Part shown: positions 34,561-44,006 of the stretch, one piece after another
Numbering within the stretch: the first letter of the stretch is position 1
Layout of the letters: the number at the start of each line of letters is the position of its first letter
Assembly: GCF_019679475.1 (NCBI RefSeq)
Contig: NZ_JAIEZP010000001.1
Span: forward strand, 1,798,001-1,862,000
Reading direction: 5' to 3'
DNA: 64,000 nucleotides
Source of the DNA: Hyphomonas sediminis
Lineage (GTDB): Bacteria > Pseudomonadota > Alphaproteobacteria > Caulobacterales > Hyphomonadaceae
Translations under genes and position numbers: made by a program
The notes under the pieces: model-generated
The model's database searches: none
What the model saw: only the letters and a program-made list of their open reading frames with translations
Told to the model about the DNA's origin: nothing

Positions 34561-35508
34561 ATGACCCTCGCATTCATTTTCCCCGGTCAGGGCAGCCAGG
34601 AAATTGGCATGGGCAAGGCGCTCGCCGACGCATTTCCGGCGGCGAAAGCCGTTTTCGATGAGGTGGACGAGGCGCTGGGGCAGAAGCTTTCCGCGCTGAT
34701 GTGGGAAGGCGACATTGCCGAACTCACGCTGACCGCCAACACCCAGCCGGCGCTGATGGCCCACTCCGTGGCCGCCATGCGCGCGCTGGAGGCTGGCTTT
34801 GGCCTTTCGGCGAAGGACGCAGCTTTCGTGGCGGGTCACTCGCTGGGCGAATATTCGGCCCTGGCCGCGGCTGGGTCTATCAGCGTTTCGGATACCGCGC
34901 GCCTCCTGCGCATCCGTGGCAACGCCATGCAGTCTGCCGTGCAGCCCGGACAGGGCGCGATGGCGGCCCTGCTGGGCGCCGATTACGATCAGGCTGAAGC
35001 GGCCTGCAAGGCGGGCCGGGAAACCGGCGGCGTGTGCGACATTGCCAATGACAACGCCCCCGGCCAGCTGGTCATCTCCGGCACCAAGGCGGCGATTGAT
35101 GCGGCTGTTGCCTGGGCACAGGGCAATGGCGTGAAGAAGGCGATGGCGCTGAACGTGTCTGCGCCCTTCCATTGCGGCCTGATGCAGCCGGCGGCCGATG
35201 CCATGCAGGCGGCGCTTGCCGAGACCGCCATTCAGGCGCCGATCGTGCCGCTGGTGGCCAATGTCATGGCCAGCGCTGTCACGGACCCCGAGACGATCCG
35301 GCAGAATCTTGTGAAACAGGTGACAGGCCGGGTTCGCTGGACTGAGTCGGTGCAGTACATGGTTGGTCAGGGCGTCACCACGACCGGTGAAGCCGGGGCT
35401 GGCAAGGTTCTGACCGTGATGCAGCGCCGGATCGAGAAATCACTCAGCGGCTTCACCCTCGGCACGCCCGAGGACCTCGAAGCCTTCGCAGCAGCGATCA
35501 AAGGATAA
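34561..35508 (+). CDS. fabD: malonyl-CoA:ACP transacylase
   Basis: 315 residues. Catalytic Ser in AGHSLGEYSALAAAG (near 91), the first oxyanion motif FPGQGSQEIGMGKAL at the N-terminus, Arg in LLRIRGNAMQ and His in APFHCGLMQPA (near 200). It loads malonyl groups onto acyl carrier protein. The ATG at 34561 has GGGAGA upstream; the 25-residue upstream extension is not family-like. It starts the cluster fabD-fabG-acpP-fabF. Confidence 0.97.
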   Translation: MTLAFIFPGQGSQEIGMGKALADAFPAAKAVFDEVDEALGQKLSALMWEGDIAELTLTANTQPALMAHSVAAMRALEAGFGLSAKDAAFVAGHSLGEYSALAAAGSISVSDTARLLRIRGNAMQSAVQPGQGAMAALLGADYDQAEAACKAGRETGGVCDIANDNAPGQLVISGTKAAIDAAVAWAQGNGVKKAMALNVSAPFHCGLMQPAADAMQAALAETAIQAPIVPLVANVMASAVTDPETIRQNLVKQVTGRVRWTESVQYMVGQGVTTTGEAGAGKVLTVMQRRIEKSLSGFTLGTPEDLEAFAAAIKG

Positions 35509-35513
35509 GTTCC

Positions 35514-36251
35514 ATGTTCGACCTGACCGGCCGTACGGCCCTTGTTACCGGCGCTTCGGGCGGCATTGGCCGCGCCATCGCGCAGGCCCTTTCCGAAGCT
35601 GGCGCGAAGGTGGCCCTGTCGGGCACGCGGGAAGCCGTGCTGCAGGAAGTGGCCGCCACGCTGAAAGGCGAAACGGCCATCGTGCCGTGCAACCTGTCCG
35701 ACCCCGACGCGGTTGACGCGCTGGTGGGCCAGGCAGAAGCGGCCATCGGCCCGCTGGACATCCTGGTGGCGAACGCCGGCATCACCCGCGACAAGCTCCT
35801 CATCCAGATGAAGGATGACGACTGGAGCGACGTGATCAATGTTAACCTGGGAAGCTACTTCCGGCTGACAAAATCGGCTGTGAGGGGAATGATGAAGCGC
35901 CGCCATGGCCGCATCATCGGAATCACATCGGTTGTCGGCGTGACCGGAAACCCCGGCCAGACAAATTATTGTGCCTCCAAGGCAGGGATGATCGGCTTCA
36001 CCAAGTCGATCGCCCAGGAGGTCGCCTCGCGCGGAATCACCGCCAATACGATTGCCCCCGGCTTCATCGAATCGCCGATGACCGATGTGCTCCCGGAGGC
36101 CCAGAAAACGGCGCTTTTGGGGCAGATTCCGGCTGGCCGGCTCGGACAAGGCGGCGACATCGCCGCCGCGGCAGTGTATCTTGCCTCTAATGAAGCGGCC
36201 TATGTCACGGGCCAGACGCTGCACGTAAATGGCGGCATGGCAATGATTTAG
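35514..36251 (+). CDS. fabG: 3-oxoacyl-ACP reductase
   Basis: 245 residues, short-chain dehydrogenase. Nucleotide site [26 protein letters not shown], and the Ser-Tyr-Lys triad in [22 protein letters not shown] (Ser near 138, Tyr near 151, Lys near 155). C-terminal GGMAMI ends like FabG. It reduces 3-oxoacyl-ACP with NADPH. It starts 5 bases after fabD. Confidence 0.97.
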
Positions 36252-36279
36252 GCCCTGCAGTAGGGCATCAGACTAGGGC

Positions 36280-36308
36280 TTGGCGCTCGTCCGTACTGTG
36301 TGCTAGGC
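36280..36308 (+). promoter_or_regulatory. possible promoter of acpP-fabF
   Basis: TTGGCG (36280-36285), 17 bases, then CTAGGC (36303-36308), in the 113-base gap before acpP. A small hairpin GCCCT/AGGGC (36252-36266) directly after fabG may reduce read-through. This would allow acpP to be made in excess of FabD and FabG. The -10 is weak. Confidence 0.3.
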
Positions 36309-36364
36309 GCAACACCAATGGTTCTTCAAAGGGCCAGTCATCAGACATATCTAGAGAGGTATTC

Positions 36365-36598
36365 ATGTCTGACGTTTTTGAACGTGTGAAGAAAATCGTT
36401 GTCGAAAATCTCGACGTTGAAGCCGACAAAGTCGTTGAGAGCGCAAGCTTCATCGACGACCTCGGCGCTGACTCGCTGGACCTCGTCGAACTCGTGATGG
36501 CCTTCGAAGAAGAGTTCAACATCGAGATCCCGGACGACGTTCAGGAATCGATCCGTTCGGTCGGCGATGCCGTCTCGCACATCAAGGCTCACGTCTAA
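36365..36598 (+). CDS. acpP: acyl carrier protein
   Basis: 77 residues, very acidic. The phosphopantetheine site is [15 protein letters not shown] (Ser near 37). The flanking helices ([40 protein letters not shown]) are standard. It carries the growing acyl chain for the Fab enzymes and for PlsX. A GAGAGG box sits 7 bases before ATG. Confidence 0.98.
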
Positions 36599-36613
36599 GG
36601 CGCTGGGTTATTC

Positions 36614-37900
36614 ATGTCGAAGCGTCGCGTCGTCATCACCGGAATCGGCATTGTTTCGCCGCTCGCCAATGGCCGTGAGGCCACCTGGGAACGACTGATT
36701 GCCGGTAAATCCGGGGCAGGGAAGATCGACGTCTTCGATGCGTCCGATATGCCGTGCAAGATCGCTTTCCAGGTTCCGTGGGCCTCTGGCCGCGGTGGCG
36801 GGGAGGGCGATCCGCACGCCTTTGATCCGGACAAGGTGCTCTCCGCCAAGGAGCAGCGCCGGATAGATGAGTTTATCCTTTACGGGATTGCTGCAGCAGA
36901 TGAAGCCCTCGAGGATGCCGGCTGGAAGCCGGAAACCGACGAGGAAAAGGAACGTTCAGGTGTTATGATCGGTTCGGGCATCGGTGGACTTGAGTCCATC
37001 TATGACACGGCCATCACCCTGCACGAGCATGGCCCGCGCAAGGTCAGCCCGTTCTTCATTCCGTCTGCCCTGATCAACCTCGCCTCCGGCCAGGTTTCCA
37101 TCCGCCACGGTCTCAAAGGCCCCAACCACGCTGTGGTGACGGCCTGTGCCACCGGCGCTCACGCGATTGGCGATTCTGCCCGTCTCATCCAGTACGGCGA
37201 TGCCGACGTGATGGTGGCTGGTGGCGCTGAAGCCGTGATCGGCCGTATCGGCATCGCAGGTTTCTGCGCTGCCAAGGCCATGTCCACCAACTTTAACGAC
37301 ACGCCCGAGAAGGCGTCGCGCCCTTATGACAAGGACCGTGATGGCTTCGTGATGGGCGATGGCGCCGCTGTGCTCGTGCTCGAAGAGTATGAGCACGCCA
37401 AGAAGCGTGGTGCCAAGATCTATGCCGAGGTCATGGGCTACGGCCTGACCGGGGATGCTCACCACATTACGGCGCCTGCCGAGGGCGCTGAGGGGGGCTA
37501 CCGCGCCATGAAGATGGCGCTGAAGAACTCCGGCATCGATCCGACCGAGATCGATTACGTCAACGCTCACGGAACCTCCACGCCGAAGGGCGATGAAGGC
37601 GAAGCGGGCGCGGTCGAGCGCGCCTTTGGCGAGCATGCGAAGAACATTTCGATGTCTTCCACCAAGTCTGCCGTTGGCCACCTTCTGGGGGCTGCCGGTG
37701 CGATCGAGGCGGCGTTTTGCGCCCTCGCGATCCGCGACCAGGTGATGCCGCCGACGCTCAACCTCGACAATCCGAGCTTCGAGACTGTGCTGGATCTTAT
37801 TCCGCACAAGGCGAAGAAGGGCCAAGTTCGCGCGGCTATGTCCAACAGCTTCGGCTTTGGTGGTACCAACGCATCGCTTGTCCTGCGCAAGGTCGACTGA
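36614..37900 (+). CDS. fabF: 3-oxoacyl-ACP synthase II
   Basis: 428 residues. Catalytic triad Cys-His-His in VVTACATGAHAIGDS (near 170), NAHGTSTPKGD (near 320) and KSAVGHLLGAAG (near 355). It elongates acyl-ACP with malonyl-ACP. It starts 15 bases after acpP and ends the fab cluster. Slightly longer than E. coli FabF owing to an insertion near residue 60 (ASGRGGGEGDPHAF). Confidence 0.97.
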   Translation: MSKRRVVITGIGIVSPLANGREATWERLIAGKSGAGKIDVFDASDMPCKIAFQVPWASGRGGGEGDPHAFDPDKVLSAKEQRRIDEFILYGIAAADEALEDAGWKPETDEEKERSGVMIGSGIGGLESIYDTAITLHEHGPRKVSPFFIPSALINLASGQVSIRHGLKGPNHAVVTACATGAHAIGDSARLIQYGDADVMVAGGAEAVIGRIGIAGFCAAKAMSTNFNDTPEKASRPYDKDRDGFVMGDGAAVLVLEEYEHAKKRGAKIYAEVMGYGLTGDAHHITAPAEGAEGGYRAMKMALKNSGIDPTEIDYVNAHGTSTPKGDEGEAGAVERAFGEHAKNISMSSTKSAVGHLLGAAGAIEAAFCALAIRDQVMPPTLNLDNPSFETVLDLIPHKAKKGQVRAAMSNSFGFGGTNASLVLRKVD

Positions 37901-37927
37901 GGCGCCTGACAGATCGGGAAATTTCGG

Positions 37928-37965
37928 GAACCGCTGGCACTTCCGGTGCCGGCGGTTCTTTCATT
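37928..37965 (+). terminator. terminator of the fab cluster
   Basis: Stem GAACCGC + GGCAC on the left and GTGCC + GCGGTTC on the right (37928-37958) with one T/G opposition, followed by TTTCATTTT. It starts 28 bases after fabF. Confidence 0.88.
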
Positions 37966-38101
37966 TTGACTGACAGGGCGACGACTCCTGTCTAAGTTCA
38001 TGAAAGAACTTTTAGGGGCCTGATCCGGCTGCGGAGCATACTTTTCCGCAGGCGCGGGGCTGGGTTACAACTCTGCGCTGTATCAGGCTTGAGAGGCATG
38101 T

Positions 38102-39142
38102 ATGGGATTCCTGAAGACGCTCGTCACCTGGGTGTTCGTGCTGGCATTCATTGTAGCAGCGGGTCTGGTTGCTGGCTGGGCCTGGCTCAACAACGAGATG
38201 ACCAAGCCGGGGCCGCTGGCGCAGGAAGTCATCTTCACGGTTTCCGATGGCGAAACGCTGACCAGCGTGGCTGCGCGGCTTGAGGATGATGGCATCATCG
38301 CCGACCGGCAGGTGCTGCTTACCAAGAGCCGGATCGAGGCGCAGATGGGCGGCGAGCAGCCTCATGTGAAAACGGGCGAATACATCATCGAGCCGCACAT
38401 CTCGGTTGCCGGCGTTATGAGTATTCTCATCGAGGGGCGTTCCGTGCTCCACCGGATCACGCTGCCCGAAGGGCGCACGACGGCGCAGCTGCTGCGGGTC
38501 ATCGAGGCGGACGAGATCCTTGAGGGCGAGATGCCCGAAGTGCTGCCCGAGGAAGGCTCGCTACTGCCCGACACCTATATGTATCATCGCGGCATGACAC
38601 GCACGCAGCTGATCGAGAAGGCCCAGAAAGCGCAGGCCGACCTGCTGGCCGAGCTGTGGCCCGAGCGGCAGGAAGGCATTCCGGTCACCACGCCGTATGA
38701 GGCGGTGATCCTGGCCTCGATCGTTGAGCGTGAAACCGGCATCGCAGCCGAGCGTGACGAGATCGCCGCGCTGTTCACGACGCGCCTGAAAAAGGGCATG
38801 CGCCTGCAGAGCGATCCAACGATCATCTACGGCATCTCAAAGGGCGAGCCGCTCTACAACAAGCAGGGCCAGCGCCGGACGCTGTACCGCTCCGAGATTG
38901 ATCGGCATACGGACTGGAACACATACCAGATTGACGGTCTGCCGATCACGCCGATCTGTAATCCGGGACGCGAGGCGATCGCGGCGGTGCTCAATCCTCC
39001 GGAAACGGAATACATATTCTTCGTGGCCGACGGCAAAGGCGGACACCTGTTCGCTAAGACGCTGGCCGAACACAACCGCAATGTGGCGGCCTATCGCGCG
39101 TTTGAGCGCAAGGAAATTGAACGGGAGCGGCAGGGGGAATGA
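38102..39142 (+). CDS. mltG: endolytic murein transglycosylase MltG (YceG)
   Basis: 346 residues. One N-terminal membrane anchor (residues 8-30), a LysM-like part (IFTVSDGETLTSVAARLEDDGI), then the YceG domain with the catalytic Glu in AVILASIVERETG (near 215), RLQSDPTIIYGI and TYQIDGLPITPICNPG. It cuts growing glycan strands in the periplasm. The stop overlaps the yicC start by four bases. It begins a unit mltG-yicC-gmk. Confidence 0.96.
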   Translation: MGFLKTLVTWVFVLAFIVAAGLVAGWAWLNNEMTKPGPLAQEVIFTVSDGETLTSVAARLEDDGIIADRQVLLTKSRIEAQMGGEQPHVKTGEYIIEPHISVAGVMSILIEGRSVLHRITLPEGRTTAQLLRVIEADEILEGEMPEVLPEEGSLLPDTYMYHRGMTRTQLIEKAQKAQADLLAELWPERQEGIPVTTPYEAVILASIVERETGIAAERDEIAALFTTRLKKGMRLQSDPTIIYGISKGEPLYNKQGQRRTLYRSEIDRHTDWNTYQIDGLPITPICNPGREAIAAVLNPPETEYIFFVADGKGGHLFAKTLAEHNRNVAAYRAFERKEIERERQGE

Positions 39143-40023
39143 CAGGTCTGTCAGGGATGACGGGGTTCGCACGGGTGACCGGCGAAGCCAGCTGGGGCGG
39201 TTGGGCCTGGGAAGCAAAGAGCGTCAACGGACGCTCGCTGGATGTGCGGGTGAACCTGCCGCCGGGCGCCGAGCAGCTTGAGCGCGAGGTGAAAGCCATG
39301 GCGGCGACGCGGTTCAATCGCGGTTCGCTGCAGGTGGGCCTGCGGGTCGAGCTGGCAGCCTCTGCCTCCGGCGCGACGATCAATGAGGCGCTTCTGAAAG
39401 ATCTGATGGCGGTTTCCCGCAAGCTCTCTGGCGAGCCGACACCGGAAGCTGTGGCCACGCTGATGATGGTGAAAGGCGTCGTTGAAACGGGCACCTCCTC
39501 GACGCGGGACGTGCTGTCGGATGCCGATACGCTCGCCATGCTGCAGGCAGGCGCGGGCGCTGCGCTCGATGAGCTTGCGCAAGGCCGCAAAGCGGAAGGC
39601 GTGGACCTCAATGCATTGCTGAGCGATCTGCTCAACCAGATGGAAGCGCTGAAAGCGGAAGCCGAGACCCATGCGGCCGGCCAGCCTGAAGCCATCCGCG
39701 CGAAACTCGCCAAACAGCTCGAAGACCTCGACCGGGAAGGCCGGGTGGATGCTGAACGCTTTGCCGCGGAAGCAGCGCTCTCCGCAGCGAAAGCCGATGT
39801 GCGCGAGGAACTCGACCGTCTGGCCGCGCATATCCGTACTGGACGCGAGCTGCTGAAGGCAGGCTCTCCGGCGGGCCGGAAGCTCGATTTCCTGGCGCAG
39901 GAGCTCAACCGCGAGGCCAATACGCTCTGCTCGAAATCCACAAGCCTCGATTTGACGAATGCGGGGCTTGGCCTCAAAGGGGTGATCGACCAGTTCAAGG
40001 AGCAATCGGCCAATGTCGAATAG
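39139..40023 (+). CDS. YicC/YloC family endoribonuclease
   Basis: 294 residues. Starts MTGLSGMTGFARVTG and has the WEAKSVNGRSLDVRVNLP segment, both diagnostic of YicC; C-terminal part contains LDFLAQELNREANTLCSKS. The E. coli relative acts on RNA. It overlaps mltG by 4 and gmk by 11 bases. The yicC-gmk pair is conserved widely. Confidence 0.95.
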   Translation: MTGLSGMTGFARVTGEASWGGWAWEAKSVNGRSLDVRVNLPPGAEQLEREVKAMAATRFNRGSLQVGLRVELAASASGATINEALLKDLMAVSRKLSGEPTPEAVATLMMVKGVVETGTSSTRDVLSDADTLAMLQAGAGAALDELAQGRKAEGVDLNALLSDLLNQMEALKAEAETHAAGQPEAIRAKLAKQLEDLDREGRVDAERFAAEAALSAAKADVREELDRLAAHIRTGRELLKAGSPAGRKLDFLAQELNREANTLCSKSTSLDLTNAGLGLKGVIDQFKEQSANVE

Positions 40024-40675
40024 CGGACACCCGAAGGATACCGGCCGCCGCCGGGGGCTCATGCTGGTGCTGTCGAGCCCGTCGGGCGCCGGCAAGACGA
40101 CGCTTTCGCGCAAGCTGCTGGAAGAATTCAACGATGTGAAACTCTCCGTCTCGGCCACAACGCGCCCGCCGCGCCCAAATGAGATTGACGGGAAGGACTA
40201 TTTCTTCAAATCGGTGGACGACTTCCGGGGGATGATCGACCGGCGCGAATTCCTCGAATGGGCGCATGTGTTCGACAAGTATTACGGCACGCCGAAAGCG
40301 GACACGGTCGCACGGCTCGATGCGGGTGAAGACGTTCTGTTCGATGTGGACTGGCAGGGCGCCGACGCGCTGCATGACCAGATGCCAAACGATGTGGTGT
40401 CCGTGTTCATCCTGCCGCCGAGCATCGAAGCGCTGAAGGATCGGCTGATGGGGCGTGAAGGCTCAACGCCGGATATGGTGTCCCGCCGCATGGAAGACGC
40501 CAAGCGCGAGATCATGCATTGGCGCCGCTATGACTATGTGATCGTCAACGACCAGCTGGAAGTGGCGTATCAGCGGCTGAAGCGCATCCTGCTGGTGGAG
40601 CGCCTGAAGCGCCTGCGCCAGCTGGATCTTGAGCATCACGTGCGCGCCCTGCTGGGCGAACTCGATCCGGCCTGA
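40013..40675 (+). CDS. gmk: guanylate kinase
   Basis: 220 residues. P-loop SSPSGAGKTTLSRKLLEEF, GMP-binding SVSATTRPPRPNEIDGKDYFF and the lid region. It phosphorylates GMP to GDP. The start at 40013 lies within the end of yicC. C-terminal helix beyond residue 205 is slightly longer than in E. coli. Confidence 0.97.
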   Translation: MSNSGHPKDTGRRRGLMLVLSSPSGAGKTTLSRKLLEEFNDVKLSVSATTRPPRPNEIDGKDYFFKSVDDFRGMIDRREFLEWAHVFDKYYGTPKADTVARLDAGEDVLFDVDWQGADALHDQMPNDVVSVFILPPSIEALKDRLMGREGSTPDMVSRRMEDAKREIMHWRRYDYVIVNDQLEVAYQRLKRILLVERLKRLRQLDLEHHVRALLGELDPA

Positions 40676-40703
40676 GGATTGGGCTCAGAATTGGGCCCAG
40701 AAA

Positions 40704-41564
40704 TCAGGCGAGGCTTTCGGCCAGCTTCCGGAACTGTGCCTGGGTCAGCGTTTCGGCGCGGGCGGTTGGGTCGATGCCGCAGTCTTCTAGCCAGGCTTCC
40801 GCTTTCATGCCGCGCTTCTTGGCGAAGGGCTTGAGCGCGGCGCGCAGCATCTTGCGGCGCTGGCCGAAGGCGGCCCCGGCGATCTGTTCCAGAAGGGCGA
40901 GATGCTCGAAGCGCTGGCCCGGCGGCAGCGGCTCCAGAACGGCGACGGCGCTGTCGACCTTCGGCGGCGGGCGGAAGGCGCCCGGCGGCAGGGTGAAGGC
41001 GATGTAAGGTTTCGTTACGGCCTGGGCGAGCACGGCGAGGCGGCCATAGGCGCTGGTGTCGGGCTTGGCGCAGATGCGTTCGGCCACTTCCTTCTGGAAC
41101 ATCAGCGCCATGTTCCCGCGCCAGTCGCCCGCCTTCAGCCAGTCGATCAGCAGCGGCGTGCCGACATTGTAGGGCAGGTTGGCGATGATCATCGCGGGCG
41201 TTTCGGCGCCGGCTTCCTCCAGCACCTTTTCCCAGTGCACCTTGCGGGCATCCTTGGCGATGACCTGCATCTTGCCGGACTTCGCCTCCGGCCAGCCGAG
41301 CAGGGCCTCTGAAAAGCGCGGATCGGTTTCCACTGCGATCAGCAGCGCGGGATCTTCATTGAGGATAGCGCGGGTCAGCCCGCCAGGGCCAGGGCCAACC
41401 TCGATCACGGTTTTGCCTTTGGGTGAGCCGGCGGCATTGGCGGCGCGCTTCAGGATGCTGGGGTCAAACAGGAAGTGCTGGCCCAGCGCCTTGCGGGCGG
41501 GCGCATCTGTCAGGCCGGGCGTTTCCTCGCCGTCTTCATAGTCTTCGTCATAGGTGTCGCTCAT
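40704..41564 (-). CDS. rsmA: 16S rRNA (adenine1518/1519-N6)-dimethyltransferase
   Basis: 286 residues. N-terminal acidic tail (DTYDEDYEDGEETPG), then LGQHFLFDPSILKRAANAAG, SAM motif VIEVGPGPGGLTRAIL, catalytic IIANLPYNVGTPLLI and FMPR-like C-domain. KsgA/RsmA dimethylates two adenines of helix 45 in 16S rRNA. The start overlaps the pdxA stop (ATGA), so both are coupled. Confidence 0.96.
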   Translation of the reverse strand: MSDTYDEDYEDGEETPGLTDAPARKALGQHFLFDPSILKRAANAAGSPKGKTVIEVGPGPGGLTRAILNEDPALLIAVETDPRFSEALLGWPEAKSGKMQVIAKDARKVHWEKVLEEAGAETPAMIIANLPYNVGTPLLIDWLKAGDWRGNMALMFQKEVAERICAKPDTSAYGRLAVLAQAVTKPYIAFTLPPGAFRPPPKVDSAVAVLEPLPPGQRFEHLALLEQIAGAAFGQRRKMLRAALKPFAKKRGMKAEAWLEDCGIDPTARAETLTQAQFRKLAESLA

Positions 41565-42568
41565 GTAGCGCTCCTTGCCCGGTTGGCTGCCTGTTCACGG
41601 GCAGAATGGATCGCGGCGATCAGGCTGTCTGGTTTGGCTGTGCCCGCGGCGGCCGCGTCATAGGCGGTGCCATGGTCGGGGCTCGTGCGGATGATCGGCA
41701 GGCCGAGGGTGGTGTTCACCCCGCCCCACATGTCCAACGTCTTGACCGGGATGAGGCCCTGATCGTGGGTCATGGCGATGACGGCATCGAACCGCCCGCC
41801 GAGCGCTTCGGCAAACACCGTGTCGCCGGGGCGGGCGTCGGAAATGTCGATACCTTCGGCGCGCAGCCGGGCAGCGGCTGGATTGATGATCTCCAGCTCT
41901 TCCCGGCCGATGGTGCCATCTTCGCCGGCATGGGGGTTGAGGCCAGTGAAAGCGAGACGCGGGCGGGCAAGGCCGAAATGGCGCTTCAGCGCAGTGTCGG
42001 TCGTGCGGGCAATGGTCAGGAGGCGGCCATCGGCCAGCGCCGCCGGAACCGCCGTATAGGGTATGTGGATGGTGGCAAGCGCCACCCGCAGGCCGCCACC
42101 GGTGAGCATCATCACAGGCTCTGGCGCAGCGCCGCCTTCGGGGGAGCACAGCTCCGCGATAAACTCCGTATGGCCGGGAAAGCGGAAGCCCTGGCCATAG
42201 AGCAGGGCTTTGTGGATCGGGTTGGTGACGACGGCGCCAGCTGCGCCGCGTCGCGCGTCGGCGGTCGCGATCTCGATCGAGCGGACAATTCCAGAAGCGG
42301 TTTCGGAATCGGGCTTGCCGGGCGCCACAGCGCGGGCGTTTTCCAGCGCCAGCACCGGCAGGGCGCGTGAGAATACGGCGGAGGCGTCTTGAGGCTTTTC
42401 GATCAACTCGACGGGCGCGCCGGTATAAAGGCCCGGCCAGCCCAAGACGTAGAACGCGTTCGCTGTGTCCTGCCGAAGCGCCTGCCAGGCACCCACCGTG
42501 ATGGCGGGGCCGCAGCCGGCGGGGTCACCCATGGTGACGGCAAGGGGAAGGTGGGCGCGTTCGGTCAC
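41561..42568 (-). CDS. pdxA: 4-hydroxythreonine-4-phosphate dehydrogenase
   Basis: 335 residues from a GTG start. N-terminal VTMGDPAGCGPAITVG, metal-binding His in PGHTEFIAELC and LNPHAGEDGTIG, and MTHDQGLIPVKTL. It oxidises 4-phosphohydroxythreonine in vitamin B6 synthesis. Its place between surA and rsmA is the usual order surA-pdxA-rsmA. The spacing to surA is 50 bases. Confidence 0.96.
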   Translation of the reverse strand: MTERAHLPLAVTMGDPAGCGPAITVGAWQALRQDTANAFYVLGWPGLYTGAPVELIEKPQDASAVFSRALPVLALENARAVAPGKPDSETASGIVRSIEIATADARRGAAGAVVTNPIHKALLYGQGFRFPGHTEFIAELCSPEGGAAPEPVMMLTGGGLRVALATIHIPYTAVPAALADGRLLTIARTTDTALKRHFGLARPRLAFTGLNPHAGEDGTIGREELEIINPAAARLRAEGIDISDARPGDTVFAEALGGRFDAVIAMTHDQGLIPVKTLDMWGGVNTTLGLPIIRTSPDHGTAYDAAAAGTAKPDSLIAAIHSAREQAANRARSAT

Positions 42569-42618
42569 GCGCGCGGTGTCGCGCCAATCGCGCGGCCAAT
42601 CAAGGGGAATCGCCTGCC

Positions 42619-43866
42619 TTAGCGGTAGATGATGGTGGCCAGTCGCCGCGCATTGCGCAGTTCACGCTCCGAGATCATGTCGAGTTCCCGGTTCTTGATC
42701 GAGTTCTTCAGGTCTTCGCGCGAGGGCAGCGCTTCGGCGCCATCTTCCCGGCGGCAGACATACATGACCGCCAGGCCCGATCCGGCCGCGAAAATCTCGG
42801 TTGGCTTGCCGACTTCCGTTTCAAGAACAAGGCTGCGCCCTTCAGGGCCAAGCTCGTCAATGTTGATGTCGGTGATGTCCTGAGCCCGCAGATTGGAATT
42901 GGAGTTGGCAACTGACTGGACCTGATCGCAGGCAGAGATGCGGCCTATGGCGTTTGTCAGGGTCGCTTCCTGGCTGTCGGTGGCCACAAGGCGCTTGAGG
43001 TCCACGCGGGTGACCGGCTCCGCCGGTTCGCGCTTGCCGCCCACCAGGATGATGTAGATGCCGTTCTCGGTCTCGATCGGCTCCAGAAGCCCGTTACCGG
43101 GGGCCGCAGCGACTGCTTCTGCAATGGCGGGGGCGAGATCCTCCAGCGTCATCCAGCCCATGTCTCCGCCGGCCGCAGAGGTGGGGGCGGAGGAAATCCG
43201 CTGAGCCGCGACTCGGAAGTCTGCACCTTGCTGCAGCTGGCTGACAATTGAGGCTGCCGCCTGCATGGCCTCGGCCTTGGTCTCGGCGTCCGGCGCGTAG
43301 AGGAAGATTTCGCCGAGGCGAAACTGCGTCTTTTGCAATGCGGCGCGCAGACGGGTGAGCTGGTCATCGACCTGGTTGTCCGAGACGCGGATGCGGTTGC
43401 CGTAAAGGCCGCTCATCAGGCGGTTCCAGGCGATGTCGGCGCGCATCTGCTCTTCAAGGCTCGCCGGGTTCACGCCGGCCGAGGTGAGCTGCTGACGCAG
43501 GGTGTCTCCGGTCAAGCCGGCATTGGACGCCATATCCTGAACGGCGGCGTCGATCTCGCGCGGGTCTACCTCGACGCTGTACTCGGCCACGCGGTCGAGC
43601 TGCAGCTTCTCGTCAACAAGCTGTTCGAGGGCCTGGCTGGTAATCTGCTGGATCTGCTCGGCGGTCGGCTGGTTTGCGCCGATGGTCAGGAGCAGGAGGC
43701 GCGCGCGCTGGCGAACATCCGAATACGAGATCGGACGGTCATTAACGATCGCGGCAATGCCCTCAATCGTCTGGCGGTCGGTTTCCTGTGCGCTGGCGGG
43801 CGAAACAAAGGCGCCACTGGTGCCCATCGCCGCGATAGCTGCTGCCAAGAATATTCCACGTACCAT
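42619..43866 (-). CDS. surA: periplasmic chaperone / peptidylprolyl isomerase SurA
   Basis: 415 residues with a signal peptide ending near residue 26 (FVSPASAQ). N-terminal SurA domain (GIAAIVNDRPISYSDVRQRA), one parvulin-type domain (QFRLGEIFLYAPDAETKAEAM to ETENGIYIILVG) and a C-terminal region with a second partial parvulin-like segment. SurA escorts outer-membrane beta-barrels, including LptD, which lies upstream in the same unit. Confidence 0.9.
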   Translation of the reverse strand: MVRGIFLAAAIAAMGTSGAFVSPASAQETDRQTIEGIAAIVNDRPISYSDVRQRARLLLLTIGANQPTAEQIQQITSQALEQLVDEKLQLDRVAEYSVEVDPREIDAAVQDMASNAGLTGDTLRQQLTSAGVNPASLEEQMRADIAWNRLMSGLYGNRIRVSDNQVDDQLTRLRAALQKTQFRLGEIFLYAPDAETKAEAMQAAASIVSQLQQGADFRVAAQRISSAPTSAAGGDMGWMTLEDLAPAIAEAVAAAPGNGLLEPIETENGIYIILVGGKREPAEPVTRVDLKRLVATDSQEATLTNAIGRISACDQVQSVANSNSNLRAQDITDINIDELGPEGRSLVLETEVGKPTEIFAAGSGLAVMYVCRREDGAEALPSREDLKNSIKNRELDMISERELRNARRLATIIYR

Positions 43867-44006
43867 ACGCCGTCTCCGTGGCTCCCCGAAGGGTGGGGCA
43901 AGCCTGTTTCACTACCGGACCTTACAAAACTCGTTACATCACGCAACGCGCCGGAACAGTCATCAATGAAGTTTGCTGCAGATCGCTTTTTTAACCAGAT
44001 TCCGGG